Both the position numbers and the translations under genes were made by a program. This document shows, piece after piece, positions 20,501 to 32,100 of a stretch of 64,000 bases of DNA (its first letter is position 1; each line of letters begins with the position of its first letter). The stretch covers positions 122,001-186,000 of the forward strand of contig OU612073.1 in NCBI GenBank assembly GCA_914767715.1, given 5' to 3'. Origin of the DNA: Membranipora membranacea (taxonomy: Eukaryota > Bryozoa > Gymnolaemata > Cheilostomatida > Membraniporidae). A model generated the notes under the pieces. That model searched no databases and had not been told where the DNA came from. It saw only the letters and a program-made list of their open reading frames with translations.

Positions 20501-23500
20501 TAGCTGCTTTTTATTGAGGTAGACCTAAATAATTTAATTAAGTGGTTATTTTGACAGCAAAGAAACGAAAGAAGTGAAAGCGACTAGACGAGTAATATTA
20601 TGCAACTGAATAAATTTAACCCCTGCACTGTGATCGTCCCATGTAGCAAGAAGTAGGTAGGATGTTCACTACTGTGATTTGTGTGCGTCATTGTAGGCTT
20701 TGGTCGACTGCTTGCATCTTTTGATTACAGACTTGGGCAGATGTGCTTCGTGAATTGGCGACAGTTTGTTCACTTTGATAGAGAGAATCGAGTTAATACT
20801 GTCCAAATTCAGGCGATTCCGTGTCTCAGTGTGGACTGCTTTGAGCAGACTGAACAGGCGTTCAGTGGCACTGTTAGAATTGGGTGTTGAGAGGAGGTAT
20901 GGGAGTAGGCTAGTAAGGAGGGGTTTATCTGTGCATGCGATAGCAAAGAACTCATCTGTTGGGAGTTGTGTGACCTCATCTCGATACCGCGTGCAGATTA
21001 GCACTCTCACTTCATCCTTCAGCTGTGCTGCATCGAGCTTCTCTATTATAACATCTCCGGCGACATATTCTAGCAGTCGCATGACTGAAAGTGGGAGAGA
21101 GTGTCATTTTCATTAGTTAATTTGCCTCAAAGGGATGGTAATAAAGCAAACCTAAGTAATACATCATAACTATCGTATTTGAAGGTTGTAAAGACTACCG
21201 ATCACCTGACCTAAAACTTTTGCTCCGCAGACCTAATAATGCCCAAAATTTTAATACACAATAACAGTAATCGAACAGTAAGAAGCCGACTCACAATCAG
21301 ACACTGATGTCTTTGACAGAGTTGGAGGGTAGAGACGTGAGAACAACAGCATCTGCTTGAATGGGAGAGTCTTGATCATCTTCTCCACAAACTTCTGTAT
21401 CCAGTCTGTGCAGGACTGGATAATAGCAGCGATGGTGTCTGGAGATTGATCGTCTCCGAGGCCCGCTATGGCAATTCTACACTTTTCACCAATGTCCCTG
21501 TCATTAGGGGGCAGGAAGGCCACATCTTCGTCCATGACCTTAGTCTCTAACACCTGGATCACGTCTTCCGGCGCCATGACTCTGCCAAGTAGTTTGCGCA
21601 TGAGGCTCTCTGTTGTGCTGTGTGCACAATCGATTATGTGCTTCTCACTCTGTGAAACAATAACAGAAATAACAACGTGAGTGTGAGATAAATTTGCATT
21701 GCAGAGATTAGTTAGATGGCAGATACACCCTAGAGCCATCACACTCGCATTCTTCTTCCGTATGAGCGCTAAGACACCTTTGTGTTTCCCCTTCATAACG
21801 TTGCAGTTATCACTCTCAAATGACATCACATTCCCCCAAGGAATATTATTCTCACTACAAAAACAAAAAAAAGCAAGTGTGCAATGAATTAATGTTTAGA
21901 TTGATCCCCAACATCACTTCTAACTAGGGCTGCAAAATGATTTTATTTTATTTTTTCAATTCTAGCCCAGGCTGACCGAAATCTTTATCTCTATTGCTTT
22001 GGGGCTGACCAGTCACAAGGCTGCCAAGAATTTATCAAAGTACATGTATATTGGTATGTTTTACTGCACTGACGGACTGCCTAGGTTTGATTGGTTTGTC
22101 ATGACAGTCAATCAAATTTATTATGGGGTGAGCAGCCACGCGTGTGATGACCCTTGATACAGTGCCATTAGTGCCCACAAGGACAATGCTACCTTTGGCA
22201 TGTCAGTCAATCAACAACCAACTACATCTCTCACCACAAACATCCAAATACAGCATGCTAACAAAGCAATAAAAAATAAGGCCAAGAGAAACAGTATACA
22301 GCATAAAGCTATTAGTAATAGCTTTATGGTATACAGCCCTATTTCTAACCAAATTTTAAAAGCCCTGTGATTACACTGACACACATTACTAAGTGATCAC
22401 AGTGGAAAAATACCTGAAAAATGAGTCCAGTAGATTGAAGATGTGCGTAGCAGTTCCAGCAAGGCACTCCAATAGCGTCACAAACACAGTTCTGCTACTA
22501 GACAGTTTCACATCATAGTATCTGGCCATGATACCCAGCACCTTGTCTTGACGGGAGTTACTCTCGTCAATCATGAATGGGTGTGCTTGAAGGTGTGCCA
22601 TTACCTCGTCAACGTAGTGACCCCCTATGGTCTTCGCTTCCTGTGTGCATTTGGTGGCAGCACACGTCAGTGCTTGGGCGATCTTACTATCCGGGGCGTT
22701 GTGCTTGAGTAACCTGCAAATAATGACAATGACAATGTTTAGATATCAATGCGGGTTGTGTCTTCTGTGACAAGCATGACGGTTGTGGAACATCGGTTGT
22801 GTTATTGCGCTGACAAATGGTGGTGAGCGGCACATAGATGCAAAGATGGTTAGAGAATACAAGCCGACGTTGAACTTACTTGACCAGCTCAGTGCTGGAA
22901 TGGAAACTTGAGTTGGACTTTGCAATGTACTGAGACAGCAATATTTCACTCCGCAGTACACCTTCCTGGAACCTAACCATCTGATCAGGCATTGTGCTCG
23001 TCGATATTCCCATAGTGAGGAGTGATCGCTGTCCAATATTTCCCTTCACTGAAGCCTTGTGTTTCTCTGTCTGCAGGTGTCTGAGGATGTCTTTGACACC
23101 GCTAGATATAACCAAATCATATTTACATAGTGTGCACGAGACTTTAGAACTGTCCTTTGGTTTCAGCTTGAACACCCCTGGAGCATGCTTCTCCAGATCT
23201 GCTAAGGTATGCTCACTCCCAATGGCCTTGCCCTTTTGCTGAACAGACTGAGGCTTAGAGCTTCTACTACTACTACTGGTAGATGTAGTAGTACTAGTTG
23301 TTGTAGTTCTACTACCTCCTCCTGTGGCTGTTGTTGTTGTGTTCTTCTTCCTCTTCTTGTTGGTTTCTTCTATTGCACTGTTAGTCTCTGTATCCTCCCA
23401 ATCAGTCACTATCATCTCCACATCACTATCATCACTGAGTGTCATCAGTCTCATGTTGTGTTTCTCTTTCCTTTTAGTTTTAGGCTTGTTGGTGGCCATG

Positions 23501-25414
23501 TGATGTTTGAATCAAATAATGATGTACATGTAGTTTGTTCTGCACACGCTTGACTTTTTTGTGATCAAAGAAATTTCATTCTGCTGTTTGAGGTTTGAAA
23601 CATGGTGGTAGGAGGTGCACACTCATAAATTATAGTAAGTAGCAGCTTCTTACCTGCATAGCATATGGACACAGCCTAACAATTTTAGAGGCCACACTTT
23701 GTCTATTTGTTTTTCAATATGATAGCCCAAGTCATAATATTAGCACACAATTAATTAACAATTTTATCACTTGTTACAAGTCATTCTGCGCATGCTCAGC
23801 TCTGGGCATGAGCTGATCTCTGCAAAATTGAGTCTCGGAATTCCGAAGCCATCTGATTGGCTACCTGCTCTGGTGGCACACTCTCAAATGCGTGCGGATT
23901 TGTTAGAAAGAGTTATCTTCTATTGTCACTATTAGCTAAATTTGACTGGCAATTTATGCAGGGGGTGTCCTATCTCCCCAGACCAAAATTGTAATTAGAA
24001 CCCAGACTAAACTCATTGTTCTTGCACATGCGCAAATTCAAGTCACGCATGATACATACTTAGCCTTATGACATTCTCTTTGTGGTAATGATAGCCTAGT
24101 TTATCAGTGATCTACATGCCCAGTCAGATCACGAGAGTCAGTATGGTTACAAGTCATTCTGCGCATGCTCAGCTCTGGGCATGAGCTGATCTCTGCAAAA
24201 TTGAGTCTCGGAATTCCGAAGCCATCTGATTGGCTACCTGCTCTGGTGGCACACTCCCAAATGCGTGCGGAGTTGTTAGACAGAGTTATCTTCTACTGTC
24301 ACTATTAGCTAAATTTGATTAGTAGTTTATTCAGGGGACATCCTATTTCCCCAGACCAAAATTGCAATCAGAACCCAGACTAAACTCATTGCTCTTGCAC
24401 ATGCGCAAATTAAAGTCACGCATGATGCATACTTAGCCTTACGACAACTTCTTTGTGGTAATGATAGCCTAGTTTATCAGTGATCTACATGCCCAGTCAG
24501 ATCACGAGAGTCAGTATGGTTACAAGTTGGCATGCTGATATCTAACATAGACAGAGTGCAGAAAGTAAACAAACAACTGGAAAGAAGCCAGGGGTTCTTA
24601 CTGGGCCAGGATGGGGAGAGATGATCAGTTAAAAGTTGCGATAAACTCTGAGCAGTATTTCGTAGTATAACTTACCATGAAGGGTACAACCAAGAGTGAT
24701 TCTTCCCAGATAGTGATGACGTAGTACCCAGGAAGTGAGCTCAGCACTAAGTAGTACTCAATAGCCTGAGAAGCATCTGGAGGCAGGTATACTGTAGGTT
24801 GTATTCAGTGTAGTGCTCCAGATCTGGTGTTGTGTAGTTAGCTAGTCAGACTACTCCACACAACAAACTTTTTTTCAATTATGAGCAAAATCCGAGTAAA
24901 ATGACCATTTCTAGGAAATCCTCCTGGCACTAAAATTAGGGGTCAAAATCCGAGCATACTCGGATTTCATCCGAGTAGTTGAGAACCCTGGTTACTATGT
25001 ATCTTGTTATGTATTACAGTTTTGTTATTATTCTTTAGTAGTTTCACTTTGTAAAGTGAAAGTCTTTTATGTTATCTACTACTTGATTGGTATTTCATTA
25101 TTGTAAAGGCTCTTTTTATTGGCCTATTTTAATCATTCGTCTGCATCTTTTTTGTTAGTTGTATATTAAATGTTAAACAAAGAAGATGCTTTGTTTAATA
25201 TGTTAAGAATATAGGATAGCTCAGTGTCAGAGGCGTTGGACTCAGGATCATTAGTTCCTGAGTTCGAGCCCCACCGGGTGCCACTGTTTGTCTAGTACTA
25301 CCTGATTTGGCTGTCGCGGGCCATTAACCCTAGCCGACCTGGAATAGAATAATGGACGATGGCTTGCCATATTGCCTAATACCTTCAAAATTGAAGTTGG
25401 CGATTACTCATAAG

Positions 25415-25449
<35 letters not shown>

Positions 25450-27859
25450 AACTTGTTAGCTTAGGGTTTTAAAGCTAGCCCAACCAAATAGATGTCCAAT
25501 CCATGTACAGCTCATATCTGAATCATACTTACTTGATACTTATGTTTGTTTGGGAGTTGTTTTCCTCGACTGATGTACATCTCTGTGGTATTGTAGATGA
25601 GGAGTGTGAGTTCTCAATCTCAGGAGCATGCTGTACTCTCAAATGTAAGAAACGAGAAGGCATGCAGTGTGCAGTCGGTAAGTAAGAAGAGAGAAGGCAT
25701 GCAGTGTACACACATTAATTAAAAAGACTGATTGAATGCAGTGTGCACACCATAAGTAAAAGGACAGATTGAATGCAGTGTACACACAGTAAGTAAAAAG
25801 ACTGATTGAATGCAGTGTACACACAGTAAGTAAAAAGACTGATTGAATGCAGTGTACACACAGTAAGTAAAAAGACAGATTGAATGCAGCGTGATTTAAA
25901 AAACAAGCACACCCTGCTTTTTGTACTCTCTGGGAATCACATAAATGGTAAAAGTCACTCAAACAAGCGATTTATAAAAAAACCTACTGGCATAACCCAA
26001 GTCAAAGATACTTTGAAAATCAAGTTTACATTTGATGATCAACTTGATAAATTAAACCGAGGTTTGTAGCAGCATGTCTTTTTTCATGTGATTTCTTTAC
26101 TTTTGCTAAAAAGAATTTTTGCATTTGTCAGGAGTCTGCTGCGATCTATCAAACTGCCTGAGAAAAACTGATATAGTATGCAGAGCTGCTGCAGACTATT
26201 GTGACAAGCCTGATGTCTGTGATGGACGCAATGCTGACTGTCCTGATGAGAAGTTATGCATACGTAAGGATAATCATTCATCTGTGTACCACCAGAGTAT
26301 AATTTTCCAACTAGCTTTTGTCTAACCTCCACCTAACTTACACTTGAAAGTAAATTAATAATCATAGAACCTTCGCTTGGCGATATCTCATCTTTAGTGC
26401 TAAAGCTTTATCAAACCTCAGTCTAGCATTTATCTAGCCATGTTGCCTAGCATCCGGTGCTGATCTCTGCACAAATGAGTCTTGCAGTTCCGAAGCCGTT
26501 TGGTTGGCTACCTGCTATCAATGGTGACTGCTCCTCATTCTTCCAATGCCTGCTGTGATATCTGTTATAGGAGTTAATGAGAAAGGGGTAGGGTAATTAT
26601 TAGCGCATGTTTAATGACGATCTATACAGTTCCCTCTTCGACTTAGAATATATAACTTGAGTTAAACTCCTTGCACATGTATACACAATATACACAATTA
26701 CCTTTACAGCATTTTGTTTGTGATAAGCATAGCCAAGTTTATCAGTCATCTACAGTTCACCCATCTTCCACATGAACTTCAAGTAACTTTCATCTGACAC
26801 CCATCTTACCTTCACTTGACCTTGATCTGACCTTTACTCAACTAACCACCTTCTAACATCAATCCGATCTTCATAGAATATTCATACAAATTTCCAACCT
26901 AGAGGACGCTGTAATCAATAGTATCCTGAATCTTGACAAACATCTGATACTGCGTTAGAATCATTTCCTATAAAACATTTCTGTTGATGTAGATGGTGGA
27001 TGGAATGGTTGGACACAATGGGGTGGATGTATTTGTCCTGGAAATTACAATAAGCGAGAGAGAGTGTGTGATAACCCACCAAAAAGTGGAGGCGGCATGG
27101 ACTGCATCGGTCATGGTGTTGGATGGAAGGACACTCCTTCATGTGGATGTCCATTTACTACTACTACTGCTACTACTACTGAGAGTAGTGGAAATACTAA
27201 CAACACAGGGGGAACTGTATCACCCGCCGAGGGGAATTCTTCGACTGGAGCTATTCCTGATGCGACAACGGACAATGTGGTGCTGAATCCTGAATTTGAA
27301 TTGGGAGGAAACGGGAGAAAAAAATATTATAGCTTGATTATTACAGTTCTAGTCTTCATGGTGAGTTGTTTTAGCCTTCTCTAACGTCGTGACAAGCCAG
27401 TATTTGCAAATTTCACCGTTTCAGTTAAAAAGAAGTTGAGCGGTGAAAAAACCTTCCTGACAAGTTTTATTTGATAAAAGAATACAATTATGCGACTACA
27501 ACGACTACATGCAGGTAAAATGATAAGTCATATTATTGTCTCGTCTCTTATTATTAAAGATACTGCCTGTGGGAGCCGCAAGTGGATTAGCCTATTATTA
27601 CATAAAAAGGTCCAAAAAGAAAGTGGGCATCCTGACTGAGGTCCTCAAATCAGAAGACACAAAGAAACCTGAATATGTGACGCCAAGCAAATCTGCTCCG
27701 AGTGGGTCTGGTCCGAAAAGAGTTCCCGCGCAGATGACAAAGACCAAACGTGATAGATTACCTACTGCGCCAAAGCAGCCAGAGGAGGATAAGCTGATTG
27801 AGTCCAAGAGGTTGTCCAAGAGGTCATCCAAGAGGTCACCGAAGAAAAAGAAAAAATGA
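17582..27859 (+). CDS. ADAM-like membrane protein B, protease-dead, with TSP1 repeat
   Basis: Six exons with the same phases as gene A: 17575-18782 (ATG 17582), 19676-19843, 25597-25677, 26132-26263, 26993-27360 and 27560-27859, about 750 residues. Order: signal peptide, prodomain, RQKRSR furin-like site, reprolysin-like domain, disintegrin-like module (GACCTLKCKKREGMQC, CDKPDVCDGRNADCP), TSP1 repeat with WNGWTQW, Thr/Asn-rich stalk, membrane helix, basic tail. The zinc site is lost independently of spelling: LATVRTITRSLHGRS replaces HExxHxxGxxH, and the following CHCKDRRYARCM is intact. The tail stops early in its Lys run; in A one-base differences let the frame continue 13 residues further. 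Intron 2 (5.7 kb) holds a whole hAT transposon. Any catalysis is unlikely; an adhesion, decoy or receptor role is inferred. Confidence 0.8.
18826..19205. mobile_element. Foldback element with arms of about 90 bp in gene B intron 1
   Basis: The left arm (TTCTGCAGCTAGTTCTGC ... GGGTAAAAATTATGTATAGT) reappears inverted at about 19115-19200. The interior has a C-run and an open frame at 19166-19459 on the minus strand that partly lies in the right arm and has no recognised domain. A half copy sits at 28371-28480. The element immediately follows the exon 1 donor region. Confidence 0.7.
20669..23499 (-). CDS. hAT-family transposase with BED-like zinc finger, four exons
   Basis: Exons: 23499-22880, 22713-22414, 21854-21295 and 21084-20669. 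Donors GTAAGT, GTATTT and GTGAGT and AG acceptors fit, phases agree, and the sum is 1,896 bases, that is 631 residues and a stop, with no internal stop. A Ser/Thr- and Lys-rich N-terminus with acidic patches is followed by a BED-like finger (CTLCKYDL ... HLQTEKH, about residues 122-150). The RNase H-like fold shows SFESDNCNVMKG (first acidic residue) and LGCICHLTNLC. The C-terminal dimerisation region has NSNSATERLFSLLKAVHTET and RNRLNLDSINSILSIKV. Catalyses cut-and-paste transposition in the nucleus. Similar to the ZNF862-like branch of hAT proteins. It may still be active. Confidence 0.85.
23782..24145. mobile_element. 364-bp element, copy 3 (left member of tandem pair)
   Basis: Full-length, with CATTCTG and CAGTATG ends. 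Flanked by GTTACAAGT at 23773-23781 and 24146-24154. Inserted in the 5' part of the hAT transposon. Confidence 0.92.
24155..24518. mobile_element. 364-bp element, copy 4 (right member of tandem pair)
   Basis: Full-length and very close to copy 3. It is separated from copy 3 by only the 9-bp GTTACAAGT and followed by the same 9 bp at 24519-24527. Confidence 0.92.
25211..25447 (+). mobile_element. tRNA-derived SINE with poly(A) tail
   Basis: The head reads GGATAGCTCAGTGTCAGAGG (A box) and GAGTTCGAGCCCC (B box), with a plausible arm between. A tRNA-unrelated body of about 130 bp and an A-run of about 35 bases at 25411-25447 follow. It lies in intron 2 of gene B, about 150 bp before exon 3. Confidence 0.85.
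25659..25895 (+). repeat. 37-bp minisatellite at the exon 3 donor of gene B
   Basis: The same boundary and unit length as in gene A, with about six units. The first copy is the exon end itself; later ones read GAATGCAGTGTACACACAGT followed by AAGTAAAAAGACTGATT. Most have lost a perfect donor (CAGTAAGT or CATAAGT remain). In gene C the same boundary at 62397-62440 has barely one and a half units. Confidence 0.9.
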
Positions 27860-28036
27860 GAGCACCTGATGATCAGAATCCAGCAGACATGGCAGCAGAA
27901 CCAATAAATACATAGGAAAATTAGGAATAACCACTACAATTATTTCAGCCAGTTGCCTCATGACATCTTTCTATCTATATATGCACATATTGCTATAAAC
28001 ATGTAATCATGTAGTGTAGCTCATGTAGTTGCTAAA

Positions 28037-28345
28037 TCTGAGCTTTATTGCTACCTTGACGAGGCAACACGATGTACCTGCAAAGTCCGGCTCAGTTTGA
28101 TGAATTAGGTACACACTCATAAACAACCCTTACCATATTAAACTTATCATTCATATCTACAATTGATTCCTGAAATGATCTGCCAAAACCTTTCAATTCT
28201 CAGGATGTTTTGTTTAAGTGTTTTGTTTTAGGTTATGAAAACAAACATCCTTGGTATATTATATCAAAATACAACCAGGGAATTCAAGCCTTAAAATCAA
28301 ACATCAATCTAATAAATATAATATAAAAATCAGATCCTTAAAGAC
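28037..28345. repeat. Fifth copy of the 240-bp repeat, downstream of gene B
   Basis: It has the same GAGCTTTATTGCTACCTTGA start and the ATGATCTGCCAAAACCTTTC core as the array after gene A, followed by part of the 170-bp module. Its position relative to the last exon matches gene A (about 110-180 bp after the stop), so the duplication that made A and B included this flank. Confidence 0.8.
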
Positions 28346-28370
28346 TACGGAAGGACCACAGCAAAATATA

Positions 28371-28480
28371 GTCTGGCAGCTGGTTCTGCAGTAATTATGC
28401 AATATTTTATCAGTTAGAAAATTCAGAGCACTTCTGGGTAAAAATTATGTGTAGTGTTAGGGATTGTCCTCCCTTCTCAT
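28371..28480. repeat. Half copy of the 18.8-kb foldback element
   Basis: CTGGCAGCTGGTTCTGCAGT through TTCTGGGTAAAAATTATGTG matches the left arm at 18826. No right arm was found nearby. Confidence 0.6.
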
Positions 28481-29109
28481 CTAAGAGCTATGAGGTATTT
28501 ATGCGCCCTAGTGCTGTGCCAACCTAATAAGCTTACTTCAAAATACATTTAATTGCCATTCATTCCCACATAAGTTCAAAATAATTATAGTTCCATTGTC
28601 AGGAGACATTTTACAACAGTAGATAACTTCATTTAATCATTTTTACAGTTTTCTAAAGAGATGTTTTGGAAATTGTTCAATTTTTTTGGTTGAACACATG
28701 GCTGTCGATGCCGTTTGAATGAAATCACAACCAGAAGAGGTCGTGGAAACAGGGGAGTATTTATCGTTTGAACAATGCCAATATTTGGTGGAAATAGAGC
28801 AAAACTGGGCCCAAATTCAGAGACTTGCAAACATATTATTATGGCTTGGAATGCTTCAAAAACTCAAATTTAGGCCAAAACATTGAATAATTTGGGACAC
28901 TTGATTAATTAATATTGCAAAAAAGTTCTAGCAAATAATTTAAACCGGTGAACGCTCGCTACAGTTAAATCATAGTTATTTGTGATAAGATGTTGGGCAC
29001 TGGTTTCAGTTAAGAATGGAAGAATGGAAGAATGGCATACGAGACAACAGTCTTAGTGGTATTATTGCAATGGAATAACTAGGCCTAACTGTGATTGTCA
29101 CCCTCCATT

Positions 29110-32100
29110 CTATTGGTAGTTGAAACCCAATGTGGTAGCTGATGTTTCCCCGCTTATAACTTTCAAAAGGATACATCCATGGAACTGAATCCAGTACTCC
29201 AGCTCTTCATTGGTTACTGCATCTCCATCTTTCCTCCTACAAACAATGGTTCAACATTCTCTCTCTTGAGTACAACACTGACAATTTCACTAGTAATTCA
29301 ATTGTGACTTACCTGCAAAATTAAAATATTATCAACATATTTGTGTATAGAAAACTCTGTGCTAATCAATTAGGCATCATTTAAAATTTAGCTGGATCCC
29401 TTTCAATGCAATGTTCAATGGCTGAAGATGAGTATAAGCCTATAAGTTGCTGGGAACTTAAAATAACCAGCCATGTGCATGTAAATACTAATATCAAAAT
29501 CTAACAAGAATACTAGAATGAAGCAGTGTAATTTACCATTGCTTGCTGGCATTCTTGTACACTCTGACCACATCTCCTTTCTTGTCTCTAGCTAAACACG
29601 CCACCAACTCCCCACCACCTTCCATCTCAAATACCTTCTCTATCTGAAAATAATATGATTAATGTACTTTGATGTTGACAATGGCTTGTTTATATATGCA
29701 ACCTGCATATGTATTCCCACACAGAAATCAGCAGAGGTACGCATATGAACGTATTAAAACATAAGAATACCGTAACAAATCTGCTGTAATTCGACGAAAA
29801 ATAATGGGTGATATATGATTATATGATTATATGATATGATATGATCATACAACAAAATAATGTATTTTGATCCTTCCATCATTGTCAAGTCGATCCGAAA
29901 TTTCTCTAGCAGTTTCTGATCCATTCATCTCATAATTTTGATACCGCCCACTAAGTTTAATCACTTAAACTAACCCGCCACCAGCAAGTACACACTGTAT
30001 AGAATGAGAAATTACCTTCTCTTTTCTGTTAAAGATAACAGCTCTAACTTTCTCAACTGGCGTCACTTGAACTACCCACTGCAACTGGTGGTTGTTGTCA
30101 GCTATTACCACATCTACAGAACAACAATCTATGGTCACCTCACACTGAATACACTTAACTTTTCAGTACAAAGCTATACAAGCACGGTAGAGCGATTCAA
30201 TGAGCCCTCTGGAAAGAATTGAGTTGGAAATTAGGAACTACAGCCACATACGCTACTTGATGAGGCATGGAGCTATTAAATGTGGAGATGAAATCAATTG
30301 CCAATATTATCTGGGTAATTAAAGTGGAAAAGGTGTGAAATACCTGTTTTTTTTACCAATTTACTGCTTCAATTCCCGCCCCGCCAGATAATTATTGGCA
30401 ATTGATTATCTGGCGGGAGGGAATTGAAGCGGTAAATTACTCCATGTCTTATCTAGTAGCATATGCGGGCAAAATATCAAATTTCTTTCTCAATTTATAT
30501 GTACAGTACCCAATAGAATCACGCAATAGCAGTTTTTTGGATAAAAAAAACCCATTAGAATGTTCAACTTTTTCCCCTTTATCTGTGTCAACTGTGAATG
30601 GCATGTGAGGTGAAATAATTAGATGACTACCTAGGAGGTACAATGGAAAAAAAACTTTTGATCTATGTTCAATAGTCTTCAATTGACATCAATATCATCT
30701 TTATGCCTTCATTTATTGAAAAAAATTCTAAGGCCCACACATGACTTACAGGTGTTAGAGAATTCGTCAGTCATCTTGTTGGCCAACTCATCCTATAAAT
30801 AGAGAAAAAGAATATGTGCAGTTTTAGCGGAGGACATGCACTGTCAATAGTAAGCATGAAAGTTAAGTAAATTTCCGAATTATACCCTTGTTAAAATTTT
30901 CACTATTTTATATTTTCAAATAAAATCAAACTTGCATATGGGCACGGAAAATGGATTTGCCCAAGATCTAAGTGCACCTGCACACATTCATATTATTTAA
31001 TCATTTCAATTATCAAATATATCCTTCAGCAACTAAGGAGTCCTCATAAGAAGTCACCAGTGTTGATGTGGAGCTCTACCAATGTAACTTTGAAATGTAA
31101 CAGGATTTTTTTAATTATGTATACAATGGGCACAATAAATGAACATCTCACAACCAGGAAACATATACATTCACCTTACTCCTTGACTTCATCACAGGCG
31201 GGATTAACTGGGTCAGATTTAGCTTCATTGAAACATATACTAGCACAAGAAGCCCGCTGACTTTTTGCAAATATGATCAATGCTCAAATTTTTCAAATAC
31301 AGATATTACATGTAATAGTTAGCAGAAAAAAGTCTGTACAAAATCTGGAGTGTTCACACTAGACTGATTTTTCTGTTATAAAGTTTGTACATGTTATAAT
31401 AATCTGGCACACTGCGGACTCACCTTAACAAGTGATCATTTTTTTTATAAACAGCCTACTCTCTTCTTTACGTTGATTACACAAACTAATAACACACCCC
31501 ATACATTCAAACAACTGCCCTACTTATGTTTTTAGAAATTAAGCACTCTGTCGCTTGCAACCAAGAGTTGCTGTCCGTTAGTTGCTGGCACTCCTCATTG
31601 CTTACCTACATACACATTAGATATGGTAGAGTATCACTGGGTAGTAGTGCACAGCAAAAATTTTCCATTTCAGTGTTCTATGCTTATTTAGGCCAAGTTC
31701 CTTTCATATGTAGTGATTGACATTACGAGAATATTAAGTTACAGTGTTTTTCTTTTGAAAAATAAGCTGGTATGGATGGTACAGAATGACAGTATTGTTC
31801 CAAAAATGAGCAATATTTTAAGCCCCAAAATCTCACCATATCTTGTTATTGTTATTGGTATCTGTGTTTAAACGTACCGCCAAATATGTGTACAGTAACT
31901 ACTCGATACAGTATCAACCTCTTTTACTTCTAAGATTGAGATGTAAATTGTGATATTTTGACTTACCCTGTCATCCACTTGTTTGAGGGCGAACAGCAGC
32001 CCCTTTCTATCATCTCTTTGATTTTCAGTGGCAATGTCAACATCATCCTACAATAGAGGGTAGGATTCTGACTTCAGTCCGCCAGGTTCATAAACTATTC

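Larger units (their letters stand above)
20166..24989 (-). mobile_element. hAT transposon, apparently complete, in gene B intron 2
   Basis: The ends are CAGGGTTCTCAAC and its inverse GTTGAGAACCCT, with an exact 8-bp duplication GGTTACTA at 20158-20165 and 24990-24997. Subterminal ATCCGAGTA motifs recur near both ends, as is usual for transposase-binding sites of hAT elements. It contains a four-exon transposase on the minus strand, a GC-rich hairpin near 20235-20320, a hairpin at about 22282-22325 (GTATACAGCATAAAGCTATT and its inverse), and two nested 364-bp elements in its 5' part. Confidence 0.88.

Noticed and set aside
20681-21116. Plus-strand frames opposite the hAT transposase
   Set aside because: Shadows; the minus strand carries the C-terminal dimerisation motif in frame.
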